Shown here: positions 10,701 to 23,300 of the stretch, one piece after another
Layout of the letters: every line of letters starts with the position of its first letter
Numbering within the stretch: the first letter of the stretch is position 1
From: Mesostigma viride
Lineage: Eukaryota; Streptophyta; Mesostigmatophyceae; Mesostigmatales; Mesostigmataceae
Assembly (NCBI GenBank): GCA_009746045.1
Contig: RPFO01000516.1
Location: forward strand, 1 to 64,000
DNA length: 64,000 nt
Direction: 5' to 3'
The notes under the pieces: model-generated
The model's input: only the letters and a program-made list of their open reading frames with translations
Told to the model about the DNA's origin: nothing
Databases searched by the model: none
Translations under genes and position numbers: made by a program

Positions 10701-11238
10701 GCGCGACATTCTTATACCCCTGGGCATGCATGCAACTCACTGGTGCGGCTGTCGGCTGTCCGACGTCGATCCCCGCGCGCCGGGTAAGGCTGGCCCGGCT
10801 CCCCTGCGGCTCCTCACGTGTACACCGGGTTGTTATGTACGCCGTACGAATGCGATAAAATGCGGGATAAAGCATATTATGGGCCTCGACGTATTTTACG
10901 CGTATTTTACGTCTGACCACGCGGTTTGGACTTAGAATTTTTCGGGGGTACCAGCGGGCAGCGGGCACTGGCGCGGTGCCCAGGTTCTGGGCGCGGCGCG
11001 CTCACTGCACATTTGAGATTTTTACTACTAGAAGTAGATGCGTACAGTTCTTTTCATAAAGCGCAAGCCTTGCAAAATGTTTGGCCGGTAGGAGACAGCT
11101 AGGACTAGGTACATAACGCATAATAACAGTGTGCCAGCAAATGCATGCCAGCTGTGCTACTGACGGTGTAATGCAATATAGCGACGACGAGGCCAGTGCG
11201 ACTGTGCGACAGTGTGCAGCCATTTTCGATTTGCAGCC
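10701..11238. other. Intergenic, no recognisable feature
   Basis: Mixed sequence with a CGTATTTTACG-type repeat near 10890. No gene or mobile element was recognised before the hAT relic. Confidence 0.4.
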
Positions 11239-11790
11239 ATGAAGAAGAAAGGGCCTGAATGGGATTTCGTTCTCGAGAAGAAAGAAGCAGTCACAGATGC
11301 TGTTAGTAACAAAACGCAGTTTGTGTCGAATAAGTTCTGCTCATTTTGCAACAAGAAGTTCTCATACGGGGCGGGGGCAATCAGCGTATTCCGAGTCCGT
11401 GCACACTTTGCCGGAATCGCAGGGGAAGGGATGTTACCCTGCGACAAAATTCCACCGAATATCCGGAGCAGGTTTCTCAGGATGTATAACAACAAGTCGC
11501 AGCAGTCAGACGCCAAGAAGCAGCACAATTTGAACAGGGCAATGGCGGAGATGGGAGGGGCTGCGCCGGCTGACTTGTCGTCGGTTCCCAGCAAAGGCCA
11601 GCTGAGCATCACCAAATGGCTGGTTCCCGTCGACGAGAAAGGTGTCCAGCTGCTTGCTGCCGAATTTTTTATCGAGAACGGCATTGCCTTCAATGCGGCT
11701 GAGAGCGCCTCTTTCAAGCAGATGGTGGCCGGCATGATCCAGTACAAAGGAGGGCACGTCACCCCTCCTTCTCGGAAGTTGTGTCTTATG
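11239..11790 (+). pseudogene. hAT transposase N-terminal part (BED-like zinc finger)
   Basis: The frame starts at the ATG at 11239 (MKKKGPEWDF). CSFCNKKFS followed about 20 residues later by RVRAHFAGIAG...C fits the C-x2-C...H...C pattern of BED-type fingers in hAT transposases. Near the end, AEFFIENGIAFNAAESASF resembles the start of the catalytic region (FF..NGI.FN...S), after a variable linker. Similarity stops near 11770 and the frame closes at 11841, so the catalytic core is missing: a truncated copy, or a first exon whose remainder has been lost. Confidence 0.75.
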
Positions 11791-11888
11791 TCCTCTCATG
11801 CATTATATAGTGGATGGCTTTCCTTACAATCAATTAATTAATTGAATCCTTACTATTCCCGTTGCAGCATGCTCCCCCCTGCATTTAA

Positions 11889-13232
11889 CCCATAGTCCGG
11901 GAATGGGTTTTTGGCATTTTTAGACCCCTGAAAATGGAAAAAATCATAACTCATAGGCCACAACTCCAAATACCCCCAACCAAGGTGCTAGGAGTATCTA
12001 CACTTCAAGGGCTTTCAGAAAATGCAATAATATCCCGAGTCTATTCAGTGCTTTGCAAGATATTTACTGCCAAAGTTGGACAAAAGACGATCATTTTCAG
12101 GCAAGGGAAATCCCCTTAGTAGTTTACCCCTGCAGGGAGGGCTGTAAAAAATTATTCTGGGGTTGGACAATGTCAATAGATAGTGCCACCATGCTTTCCT
12201 TGGGTCAGACCGCACGGATAGCCCATCTGACCTATATAATGCGCTCACTTACGTGTGTGGGTTACGCGCGCGTAAGCAGCCATCCATCAAATGCCACACA
12301 CTTATGCATTGTATACAGCCACATAGGACTGTAAAAAGTGCTGGGAAACAAAGAAGTGCTAAACCAGCACTAACGGAATGGCATCCTCCAAAGAAACACC
12401 ACAAACTGAGCAGATTTGGGGCTAATAGCACTCATACAGCAGGCATGGAAACTTGCTGCAAGAGGCACTGATACACTCGTGCAAAATGGATGTATAAACG
12501 ACAGATTCCCGTGCAAACGACATGCAAACACGTTGCCGTACCTGGCTTGATCACGACCTTGCCGGGTTCTGCTGGCCGGGACCCTCATATCTCACACTGG
12601 CTAATGCTTTCCAGGCATAGGCCGCCATAGCCGCATAATGCATGCATCCAACATTATTACCAGGTTGATGTTCTGTGCAAAGATGACCTATAAACGTATC
12701 CGAATTCACAGGGACGCTGCTGCGGATGTCCCGTACCAAAACTGGGTGCTCGGGCTGGCGCAGACTGCCGGGCCATAAGAAGAAAATCGAAATATGGCTT
12801 GCCATTACTTATCTGGTACTGACGACGAAGAAAGCAGTAATGTCCTACCTGTATTTTACCAATGCTATACATCTGGCCACCCCTGACCTACGAAAATCAC
12901 GCATCATCATTCTGAGCAACATTCTGAACCATTACAAGCCGCGAGACGCAAAATTTCCTTGATAACGGCAAGCTAGCAGCCATATCTCGTTACGCGCGCG
13001 CGCGAGTGAAAATTTCCCGCCAAAGTCACGTGATACTGTCTCAATACACGTTGTATTTACCAGGCTATGGCGAATATTACCCCCAAACCTATGCATCACC
13101 TTCGTCCTTAAGTGTTCCCAGACCCACCGGACCACTGACATCCGTCACAGGCGGCGCGGCGCTCCGGGAATTAAGCGCCGCGCCACCGGGGGTCAAATGG
13201 GGCGATATATCGCCCCATTTCCGGACTATGGG
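11889..13232. mobile_element. TTAA-flanked inverted-repeat transposon, 1.34 kb, non-autonomous
   Basis: TTAA stands at 11885-11888 and 13233-13236. The ends are inverted repeats starting CCCATAGTCCGG and matching for about 20 bp. TTAA targets with CCC...GGG ends are typical of piggyBac; Kolobok and Sola3 also use TTAA. Close to the right end lie an 11-bp-arm hairpin (GGCGCGGCGCT) and a 26-bp palindrome centred on CGATATATCG. Frames inside resemble nothing known, so it probably depends on a transposase encoded elsewhere. Confidence 0.85.
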
Positions 13233-13540
13233 TTAACAAATCATAATCAGATAGGATTGCAGGGCATAAATGGAAGATGTTAATAAATAATATATAAGCA
13301 TATACACCAAATTTTAGTTGTAATAACTGCATGACCATCATCAAGGAGCGTGCTAATTGGGTGACTGACAATTGGACCACAAAAACTGTCGCGCATTTTA
13401 CCACCGCGTATTTTATACCCCCCACGTATAATACGCGTATTTGAAGTCCACGTATTATACCCCGCACACGTATTTTCCAACCTGGCGTGTACATGGCGGA
13501 TAAGCTGTCGATCGTTTCATAAATGCCGCAAGAAGCTCTC

Positions 13541-13874
13541 GGGGACTTCCTACGTGTACGCTGCATGGACGACGACTTGACCCTGGCCCAGCAACAGCGG
13601 CGACGGGAGCTATGGCCGACCTACCACCAGCTACGGCAGCTAGAGCGCAGGGGGGAAACCGGTATACTGGAGGCCACTGAGGGGACGTCATCCACGTCGA
13701 CCACAAGCCCTGGCAGGCGCCCCCCGGCTGCACCACCCCAGCAAACCCTGCAATCTTGGGAATACAGCATGCAGTAGTCTAGCTTAGTCAGGCTTGGCTT
13801 AGCACGTGACCCTATATGCGCATGTGTGCCTACAATGGGACTCTCCACGGATGATGAATTTAGCTCAGCCTTGC
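13541..13874 (+). pseudogene. Family A ORF1 C-terminal fragment (left part of the nested block)
   Basis: The frame reads LTLAQQQRRRELWPTY, the conserved C-terminal motif of the ORF1 family, followed by a 3' region ending CTATGCAGAGAG (13875-13886). The sequence resumes at 23943 after the family B insertion. This is the outermost layer of the nested block. Confidence 0.75.
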
Positions 13875-13886
13875 CTATGCAGAGAG

Positions 13887-14704
13887 GGTGGTGCTGCGTC
13901 ATTTCCCCCAGAAGCCAGGTGAGCCGTGAGACGTCAACCTCCCTTGCCGACGAGCTGAAGGACCAGCTCCTTACCCTCATGCATCCAGGCCTGGTAGGTG
14001 AGGTAGAACTGCGTGGGTACGTGCCACCGCCTTCCCCACTCACGGGATAAGGCGGCTTCCCCACCAGTCCTGCTCACCTTCCCCTCCGGCCTCCCGTGAG
14101 GACAAGCAGCGGTTCCTCTCTCGTCGCAAGCGGTTGCACGACCTCACCTGGACGCTGGACGACGACCTGACCCCCGCTCAGCAGCAGCAGCGACGCGACG
14201 TACCTGTGGCCTGAGGTACCTGTGGCCTGAATACCTCCGCCACAAGCAGGACCCCCAGAAGCCCAAGGTGTACTGGAGGGGCGGGGACCTGATGATTAAC
14301 CACAAGATGTGGACGCCCCCAGCGGGCTAGAATAGCTAATAGCCCTAGCTTGTATCGACATTGGTAGTCACTGCCGCTATGGCAGCCATGCTTAGAATGT
14401 TTGCCTAGCTGTGCCAACTTAATTACCTAGTCACGTGCACCGGCCGCTCACGCACGGTACACAACCAGCCATAGCCTTAGCTTAGTCCTTGTACAGCCAT
14501 GCAACGTCCTGGCTATGATCAGATTACTTGCCCACGCTCCTTGTTATGCCGTGCTCACATGGGTCTTATATTGCACCCACAGACTGCCGGATCGTTAGCG
14601 TGTCCGTTTAGCTAGCGTGCCCGAATGCAGCTGTGGCATGCCTTAGGCATGAAGGAGACTGGGGATCTCTGCCCTTTCTCCTGTTGTGCACACACAGGGA
14701 TTAA
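13887..14704 (+). mobile_element. Family B retroelement copy 1, left part (5'-truncated)
   Basis: CTATGCAGAGAG stands before it (13875-13886) and after its tail (23931-23942), a 12-bp target duplication. The copy starts inside ORF1 at the RRM (GWCCVISPRSQV-like text, compare RRECRVVLRRFPQK in copy 2), passes LDDDLTPAQQQQRRD, and runs into the 3' untranslated region. An inserted duplication of TACCTGTGGCCTGA near 14205 breaks the frame. The right part of the same copy is at 23625-23930. Confidence 0.88.
14461..14704. repeat. 244-bp direct repeat, left copy
   Basis: This is part of the family B 3' untranslated region, from ACAACCAGCCATAGCC to CACAGGGATTAA. I read it as identical to 23625-23868. 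The third copy, in family B copy 2 (40921-41164), differs at about ten positions. The pair brackets the element 14705-23624 exactly. Confidence 0.92.
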
Positions 14705-14724
14705 GGGGACATGACACATTGAAA

Positions 14725-16345
14725 GTGCACTTTTCTGGAAAACAGACCTGTGCATGGGATAAAAATCCGGTTATGCTTCCAAACCATAAATATGTGAAAA
14801 AAAAAAATTTCCAGCCACTTGGGGGTGGTACTACCCCCCAGCATGACCCAGTTATGAGCTAAAAATAGAAAAAGACGCTATTTTTGGCCGATTTTTCCTA
14901 GGAGACTGGGCAAACCAAAAGTGACCAAACCACATATTTTCCTAAAATCCCCACCCTTGCAAATAAATCTGGCTACTCAGGACCACAAAATAAGCACGTT
15001 TAGACTATTTATAGGGTTTAGCCCAAAACACGTATTTTTTTGGTCCTAAAAAAATAAATCAAATAGTAGACACATGCAAAAATTCCAGTGATGATATTTA
15101 TACTAGGCCTAGGGTGGGAATTTCACTCTCACAAAGTTTGAGCTCATTCTGAGCACGTTTACTCATGTTATTAGTGTAAACATGCAAAAAAAAAATGACA
15201 GAAAATCCGGGTTATGAGCACAAACAACACCCCTTTTACACCCTAGCCAACCACTAACTGGGGCAAACCAGGTGCAATTAATTAATAAAATGTATCATAA
15301 AGCTTGCCACCAAATTACAGGTCATTCTGACCTAGTTTGCCCCTAGTACATCATGTTATAGCTGCCACCCTGCATGCTTGGTACACTGTGGCATGAGGGA
15401 CACCATAAGCACATTCCTAAGCTTGCCCCCTGCAAATTGGGCAGAAGCACGTAAAGAAAATGCTAGATGCTTGAAGAAGACATCCACCGACAAAATCATT
15501 ACGCACGCAGGCATGACCACTTGCGGGAATCACCTCATAGCTAACACCCAGTCATGATGCTAAAGGATAAAAGGGCCATCCTCATAATAAGCACCTGATC
15601 CTTATCATCTAGGAAGCCCCAGCCATGTGTAATGAAAGCAAAACATATTGGAAGGAGATAACTATATAACACATGCTCACCTTCCCTACAACTTCACACC
15701 TTGTTTTCCAGCAGGCTGAAGGGCCAAGACAAGCGTTTATGAGCTCGCCAGCTCCTTGCAACGTTGATGCCGCTCCCAGGCAGCTAGGGTCCTTGACTAC
15801 GCAATATACAACAATGTCTACCATATGAAAAACTCCATAAAAGAAAGTGAAGTAGAGCCGCAAAACTGCCCGATCAACTCTTGCTAGCTTTAAGAAGCAT
15901 GGCATACGCAGGATAGGGCAAAACATTGAAACCTGCGAAAACAGATAGCGCAACTGCAACAAGTGGCGAACAAAATAATAGCAAGAACACCCGGAATCGG
16001 CGCCAAAGCTTCATGCCAGGAACATTTAGAGCGCAAACCGACAGGGCGGTGACATGCGGCAAATGAACGTACCACGGACGGCTTTATTTCCTACCCAGGC
16101 GCGCGAGACAGCCAGCCATCCATGGATGGCTTGACCGCGGATCGCGCAGGCCTGAACGATATCATTTCAGAAATGACGGGAAATGGCCGCAGATCGAAGC
16201 CGCTTAGGATGTTTTCACGGTTTCCATTACTAAACGCTTCTTCCTGCATCAATATAATCCACAAATCTTAAATTCTACAGTCGCAGGCACGCATTCTAAA
16301 TTAATATGTGCGGCCAGATTTTCGGATTAGACCCCCGTGCAAATC
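14725..16345. other. Interior of the 8.9-kb element, no gene recognised
   Basis: A/T-rich sequence with A-runs and short frames. I see no protein motif and no tandem repeat. Confidence 0.5.
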
Positions 16346-16849
16346 TGGATTAACCCGTGTTTTTTTAATTAGAACGCGATATATCGCGTTGTAAGCTTTT
16401 TTTAGAACGCGTATAGCACCTAAGGAAATTTTTTTTTCATGGTCATGTATATACTTTCCTGAAAGCCCATAAATCAAAGGATTTTTTGAGCTACTCAGAC
16501 CTACAAACTGCTTATTCATTAGAGAGATACACTGGTTTGAATACAGGGGGGTCACAACGGTATGAAAGTGCCAAAAAATGCCCTTATAAGCCCTGCACGG
16601 AGCAAAAGAAGTCCAAACATGCTAGATATTGGTAGGCAGCATGTTCAGGACTCTAGTAGAAGGAATTGATTTTCCCAGATTTTTCTGACCTCAGTTGGTC
16701 TATTTTTGGCAGGTCTATTTTTAGCGATTTTCCAGATTTTAATACAAACAAATGCCTTCTTATATGCAAATAAAGAGCTTCTGACCTGGCTGCTTGCCAG
16801 TAGGCTCACGCCCATGACTTCCAACTGTGCACAAGGTCCCATGGTCATC

Positions 16850-17390
16850 TGACCCCATTTGGTGACAAATTGCCATCAAATGCTAGCAAAAACGCACGTT
16901 TTTCGCGTTTTTTACCACATATTGTTGCGGTTTCCATGCAAGATGTGCCCAGTTGAGCCTGGAAATTTGCATGCATGCTTAAAATCATTATTCTAGACAT
17001 TGCACAAAAATCCAGGTTCATACTATATCAGTTGATGACAGTTTGTCACCAAATGTTAGCAAAAACGCGCGTTTTTCTCCTTTTTCGCCCCAACTCATCG
17101 CAGTTTCCATACAAGATGTGCTCAGTTGAGGCTGGAAATTTGCATGCATGCTTATCACTAACAGTTTAGACATTGCTCAAACATCCAGGTCAATCAGGTG
17201 TCATTTGATGGCAATTTGTCAGCAAATTGTACCGAAAATGCGCGATTTTTGCATTTTATACAAAAATTAATGGCAGTTTTCATACAAGGCGTGCCCAGTT
17301 GAGGCTAGAAATTTGCATGCAGGCTTGACATCACTAGTTTAGACAATGCACAAAAATCCAGGTCAATCAGGTATCGTTTGGTTGGGTTAT
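16850..17390. repeat. ~173-bp tandem repeat, three diverged copies
   Basis: The marker GTGCYCAGTTGAG starts at 16945, 17119 and 17291 (periods 174 and 172). Each copy ends in GAAATTTGCATGCA and TTTAGACATTG-like text. It lies downstream of the transposase stop codon inside the TTAA transposon. Confidence 0.8.
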
Positions 17391-17752
17391 ATATGCAACA
17401 CATGCCAGTTTCGCTTCTAAAACGCTCACAAATTGAGAGAACCTCCATAGTGCAATATGGTCTACTTCCATTTATATGGCTTGATAACTGTAAAAACCTT
17501 TCATCCATGATGCAATACAACTTTTGTGACACATAAACAATAATTTATTCATATAAACATTGGCTGGACCCAGCTGGCTGTATACCCAAGTGGCCACCCT
17601 GAGGCGATTCCTACGGAGGGGCTTGCTGAAAATAAAATTGGCAGCTGTCACAGGGGCTAGAAGGACTATTCTACACCCACAGCATGCACAGTAGTCCTAA
17701 ACCCTGCCTGGATATGCAACAATTATAGCACACCAGCCATGAGGATTGAGAG

Positions 17753-20082
17753 TCACTCGGCAGGTGGCACGGCGGCGATGCGTTTGCGCGCCCTCATTTC
17801 GGTGTCACTAGGGGGGAGTGGCACCTTCTTGGACAGGTGCTGCCTGACCTTGTCCGCCTTCATGCCTTGCATCAACATGCCCACCGCCATGTTCTTGCCC
17901 TTGGCGTCAGGGCCCAGCTTGGAGCGGTGGTTGGTGCAGGCCTTGGCCTCGGTCTTGCGCACGGAGTGCATGTGCTCCAGCCCCTCTTGAGAGAGGAGGC
18001 GCAGGTCCCCAAACTTGAGGACCTGGGAGGGGATGTGGCAAACAAGATCATGCATGTACGTTGTCACAGCCTCAGGCGTGGCGATTGTCAAGAAAGCATT
18101 GAAAAAAAGCTCTGCATGCTCGTACACCAGATCAGCCTTGGCCGCCCTGTTGGCCCCCCCGGACCATCGTCCTGGAATTCTGGGTCAGAGAGTTCGCCCC
18201 ACAGCAGACCCAAGCTCTGCCAGGCAAACATGATGTTATCCCTGCTTCCCGTGAGAATGCTCCCCAGTTTGTTCACGCACGTCTCATACTTCTGTAGCAA
18301 GGAGATGGCCTCCCTGCCTATTATGTTGGGTTTCTCGGGAGCTCTAGCCGTGGCACTCTTGGAGGTGGCCTTCACGTGCTTGGCCTTGAGATACACCCCA
18401 CACTCCTCATGCAATGTTTTGAGCATCTCCTCCTCCTGGCTTTTCAGCAAGTTTGCCAGTAGGGTGTGGTCAACTAGGGAGCACACGACATTGAGCAGGA
18501 GGTGGAGGATGCAATCAGGGTGGTCGTCGTGCTCGATGGGAAGAATGGGGGTGCAGCCCCACCGCTGGCCATAGTGATCTAGGGCATGTGCAGCAGCCTT
18601 GGTAGGGCTGGGCCTTGTACTTGCAAGCTGGGCCTGCGTGGTGAATGTGACTTTGCATCCTACGCACTTGAAGGGCCCTTGCTTCTCGACATCCCAGACG
18701 TGGGCCAGCTGGCAGGCTATGGTTGTGGTGCGCAGGGGGTATTTCTTGGACTCTTCCAGGTAGCCGAACTTGGCTTTAGGGCAGAGGCATTTGTTGCAGG
18801 GGAATGTATGTGCGCATGTGCTCTGCCCCCTTTCAGCGTTGACGTAGTGCTTGTCTCCCCCCCCTATCACCCTTGTAAGGGGCACCACCCTCAGTGCGTC
18901 GGGGAGAAAGATGCCCTTGTCCTTCATGATGGTGATCAGTTCCCCTAACGTACGCGTGAATGCACCCTTCAACACGTCGTGGTTGCTGTCACAGCCCTTG
19001 TACACAGCCACTGCGCACAAATTGAACGGCGATTGGGCCTTCACCATGAGCTTCAGGTGGGGATCGCTGGGTGTGATGTTGGCGGCTATGGTGGTCTGAC
19101 TACAACCACGGGTGAGGTGGGCTCCATCTACCTGGATCTGAATATCAAACCCACCCGCCAGGTCCAGCTGCACATCGCACACCTTCTCTATATGCGTGAT
19201 GGCCTCAAGGACTCCCGCCTCTAGGCTGGCACTAACAAAGGTACCATCCTCATTCTGCTCCATACCCTTAGCCTTAGCAATCTCGTCATCCAGTTTGTGC
19301 AACTCATAGTTGGTGGGCCACTCAGGGAAGGGCACACCTTTCACGAGTTCCCGTGGCACCCACTCCCCCCTCTCCTCATCCCAAGTGTGACTCAGTGACA
19401 TTCTGAAAAGGTATACATTCCTCCTACTGAGCCTGAACCTCTTGATGAGGCACATCAACAACTCGGGATCCCATGCAGCCTCCATCTTGGCCTTAAGCTC
19501 CCTAGCCAACGTGGTGGCATAGCCAGACTGGTCAAACACGGCTTTGGCTATCTCAGGGTTTGCCTCGAAATACGCGACCAAAGCCTCTACCTTCACTTGA
19601 TCGCCATCATACCGAGAATCCAAGAACCTCTGCACATCCGCCGTGAGCCGCTTGGCCACCCTACCACCGTGGAGGTCAGCAGATGCTGCTAGGCCTACAG
19701 CCCTCTTCTTAACCCTCGTGTGCACGGTGGCCTTCCCCTTGCCCTTGCCCTTGCCAGCATTAAGGATGCCCCTATAGGTGCTGCCACGCTCCCAGCCATC
19801 CTTGACCTTGTGCGTTAGAAGCTCTTCCAACTCATGCACTCGCCCAACCAGGCGGTTAGCATTAGCTTTTGCCTCATCCCTCTCTTTGGTGAGAACTGCA
19901 ATCCTATCTTGCAGCTTAGCAACAATGCGTGGTTGTGCGTGTGCTTCTGGGTGAGCGGCAGTGGCGTTGGGAGTAGGGGGGCTGAGCACGTGAGCGCTAG
20001 TGCTGTCTTCTTGACAAACAACCCCCCCGCACCCCTGAGACTGTGGAGGTTGGCCATCTGGCTTGCTTAAGGCTGCCCACAT
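17753..20082 (-). CDS. Predicted DDE-type transposase of an unrecognised family (one homopolymer frameshift)
   Basis: Two overlapping minus-strand frames form one protein of about 780 residues; the break coincides with a seven-C run at 18154-18160. The N-terminus has a coiled coil (about residues 58-100) and a basic patch. The central region has VDGAHLTRG (D near 325), CDSNHD (D near 381) and GGGDKHYVNAERGQ (D near 426), then a metal-binding-like PCNKCLCPK, FKCVGCK and HP-C-LH-LLN. The last exonic part has LLSQEGLEHMH, a plausible catalytic Glu. Such an Asp...Asp...Glu layout with inserted Cys/His clusters is usual for RNase H-fold transposases, but the catalytic assignment is inference. A diverged homologue at 50560-52225 keeps these blocks. 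The start is either the ATG at 20082 or at 20100. A GT...AG pair (20164 to 20083) could mark an 82-bp intron just upstream. Confidence 0.7.
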
Positions 20083-20379
20083 CTGCACACATGAAGTCAT
20101 GCATCATAGGGAGAGAAAAAGGCACAAGCAATGCATGAGAAATGAGAAAGCAAGTGACACATACCTATTATCAAGAGGGCAGGCTTGGGTTGTTTCGCTG
20201 CCGCTGGCGACACCACGCGTAGTCATTGGCCCATTTACCCTTGCCTCTGGCCAGCAAGCCCAGCCTGAACTGCCTGAATGCTGGTGTTAATGACGCCCTC
20301 TGCTCATCGGTCAGGGTGTCATCATGGGTGGCAAATGCAGCTTGGGTGCCGGCAGGGGGGGCAGCTGGTGTGTTGGCAG

Positions 20380-21264
20380 CTAGGGGGGAGCTTGCGTGCT
20401 GACAGGGGGGGCAGCTTGTTGTGCATCAGCGTTTGCCGCCCGTGTGGCAGCACGGGTAGCTGGCCTAGGCTGGCCACGTTCCCTCTCGCCGCTCTCACGG
20501 AATGGCACCCTCTCCACAAACCAGTAATTCTCGTAGACAGGGATTTCCTTAAAATGCTTGAGGGCAGATTCTTTGAGCGAAGGAGGAATGGTGGGCACAT
20601 ATGCAGTGGGCTTGTTGGTCTCCAGAGCGCGTGCAGCGGTTAGGCGCCTAAGGAAGGCACCCATTGCCTCGGGGTTTTCCCTACCACCAACCTTGTTGGC
20701 CACAAGGTCAGCCATGTCATGATCCCTTGCCATGAGCACAATGCCCATGTTGTTCAGGACGCACCAGCTAAAGCGAATCAACAGCTTTGTTATCCCCTCC
20801 CCTGTCTGCGTCCATAACAACTTCATGGGCGGCATGACTGCGGCAAGGCTGCCAGCCGACAGCACCTTATTGCCGTTCCAGCACGGCCCCTCCCTTGAAT
20901 CCGAGTGCAAAATCTGCTTGATATCGCTCGTCTCTAAAATGAGCCGCACAGCCCTGATGCGAGCAAATGGCTCGTCAACATGCTGTCGCTCGCTGAAACT
21001 GACGCACTTCCCGAACCTTGAAAACATGACGGAAAAGAGAGACTCGGGGAATGGGGATATGGTAAAATACTTGTCTGCCACAGGTCGGGATTTCAAGAGC
21101 GAGTGAATTCGCCGCTCAATATGCACATACCACTCCGTGACGTCGACCACGGTCTTGCATTTCATGTCCGTGTCGCAGACTCGGCAGCAGAAATTGCTTG
21201 CGGCATTCACATGCTCGCCGCAGTTTGTGCATGTCCGGAGGTTGGTCACCGCCCCTGAGGCCAT
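20380..21264 (-). CDS. Zinc-ribbon accessory protein of the TTAA transposon
   Basis: I prefer the ATG at 21264 (MASGAVTNLRTCTNCG), since upstream codons look non-coding and an acceptor-like TTTCATGCAG lies just 5' at about 21285-21294. Residues 10-30 hold C-x2-C...CC-x2-C, a zinc-ribbon or treble-clef type cluster. The rest is a mixed alpha-helical-looking domain ending in an Ala/Pro/Thr-rich tail. A second frame (to about 20165) continues with LTPAFRQFRLGLLARGKGKW, suggesting a frameshift in the C-rich tract near 20395 or an exon boundary. It lies upstream of, and on the same strand as, the transposase-like gene and may be its first exon or a DNA-binding partner. I do not recognise the family. 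Confidence 0.5.
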   Translation of the reverse strand: MASGAVTNLRTCTNCGEHVNAASNFCCRVCDTDMKCKTVVDVTEWYVHIERRIHSLLKSRPVADKYFTISPFPESLFSVMFSRFGKCVSFSERQHVDEPFARIRAVRLILETSDIKQILHSDSREGPCWNGNKVLSAGSLAAVMPPMKLLWTQTGEGITKLLIRFSWCVLNNMGIVLMARDHDMADLVANKVGGRENPEAMGAFLRRLTAARALETNKPTAYVPTIPPSLKESALKHFKEIPVYENYWFVERVPFRESGERERGQPRPATRAATRAANADAQQAAPPVSTQAPP

Positions 21265-21439
21265 GGGCGTCTTTGGAGCCCAGAAAGCCTGCATGAAACA
21301 TGACGTTCGGGGCAAACGCAAATATATACGAATTATGGGTCTGTCAAGCCTGAAGCAGCCGTGAAATTGGTCGGAAACACGCGGTAGCTCGGGAAAAAAA
21401 ATTGGCAGCGGTAATGAAAAAAGTCGTTCGGTCAAAGTC

Positions 21440-23300
21440 TTTAGAATTAAAAAATGCGTCGTTCATGACCAATAACCCGATCTTAGGGCGCACTTCATCG
21501 GGAAAATTTTTTGCTGCAGTCAGGTGGGGTCGAGAGAAAATCTGCGAACAAACAAGGACCCACCTTTGAATGGCGCAAGATGCTGTTCGATTCCGCAAAT
21601 TTTATGGCGAAAAAAAAATACTGGTGGATCGAATAACACCGTAGGAGGATGAGCGTAAAATTTCAGCCTTGATAATGCCTTTTTACACGCCCAGCATCGC
21701 CTGCCAGACCGCCATGCCAGTCGCCCGGAATTCGGTCACCGTCGTGCACCCGCACACCAAAATTCGCATTTCGCGCCACTTTTCGCCGGGGTACCGCTTA
21801 CGAGGGCAGATTTTGGCGGGGCTCGTACCGTTGTGGTCTGACCATGACCGCGATTTCTTGACCCACAAGTCATGCGCTTATTCACAAATGGTTCATGAAA
21901 AAAATCTGGCTTCTTGCACGAGCTATGGGCAACATATGCAGGCTCTGTGAAACAAAACTCAGGCCCATTGGGCCACTGGAGCTATTTTTCATTAGCATCA
22001 CAATTACAACGCAGTACAACGCAGTGGGAAACATGAGAGCCCTTGACAACATTACGCAACGACCCGAGCCCCATAAACGGGGCCATAGTGAGCTTGGAGG
22101 GTCAAAACGTTGAACATAGGCGTTGTATAAGTTATACAGCATCAAACATGCATCAAACATCATGACTGGATGACCTAATATGACTGAATCAGGCAGCCAT
22201 AGCCAAAGCATCATCCACTCTCACAACGTGTTGAGCACATGCCTCGTGGGAATGGAGGTGCTGGGTTTTCATTCCATAACGCGTGCAATACTGAAAGAAA
22301 GAGGCACGTGTAATGCAAGGCTTGGATAGGTTGAGTGATCCATGAGCTTACATGCAGGCAAAGATGACGCTGGAATGCATGCTAGCAAATGGTGGCAAGA
22401 TGCTAACAACACATGATTATACACCATGATTATGGGCACCCAGCTGATCTTCTTGCACAATCAACGCAGTATAAACCATCAACATCCAATCCTCACGATA
22501 TATGCACGGCTTGACGACGTATACAGCACCTACATACTGCACAACTGCAACCTGCTATGGCTGACATGCAAGCAACGTCGAGTAGGATGGCGGTCTTAGA
22601 GAGGCTGGGCAGAGGTCGGTAGAAATAAGTGGAAAACTGGCAGAAACTAGGTAGAAACACGATATACTTACGCCTGCAAGCACTATTGAGCCGGTGGCAG
22701 AGGCCATTTCCAGGAAAATACAGCATACCGTAGCAATAGCCACGGTCACGCCTTACGCTATTTGCAGGCACCATCATGCCCGGAGCTACCCAATAAAAGT
22801 CTGCACAAATCTCGGTTTAGCCGAGAGTCCGGGCGTTCGGAATGAATAAACATGTGTTAAGAAGTCGAAACACCATGGAAATACCAAGCATGGTGCCGCA
22901 GCAGACCCGAGTCTTGACGTAATAATATGTATGCCGGTTTCCAGGGTTTCCGCATGAAAGTTGGGTGAGAAACTGGAAAAAACTACGTTTTCTTTGCCCC
23001 AGTACCTCAACAAACTCGTAGAAACCTAATTATCAACCTTTGAACGCATCATCATGGTCGTGCTACCCAACAGCCACTGAAATTCGCGCGAAAACTGGCG
23101 AGATCTACCTGCCGCCATCGCCGTCGTCTTCACCTTCGTCCCGCGAAAATGCCTGATTTCAGTGGTACATATTTGTTTGCAGCTGTCACAAAAAAAATAC
23201 CAAAAATACCAGGATTTTTTCTTGAATTCTATGAGATGTTTCTGACCTGTCTTGAAAGTTTCAGACCAAAAATCGCATGTTTAATAGGTTTGCCACGTGT
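21440..23300. other. 5' flank of the TTAA transposon genes, no further gene recognised
   Basis: A/T-rich sequence. The stretch 21835-22207 recurs at 41717-42104 in the deleted copy, including GGGCCCATTGGGCCACTGG-like text, so it is transposon sequence. No start-proximal promoter motif could be fixed. Confidence 0.55.

Noticed and set aside
11212-11238. hAT frame start at 11212
   Set aside because: The codon there is GTG; the first ATG in frame is at 11239 with better context.
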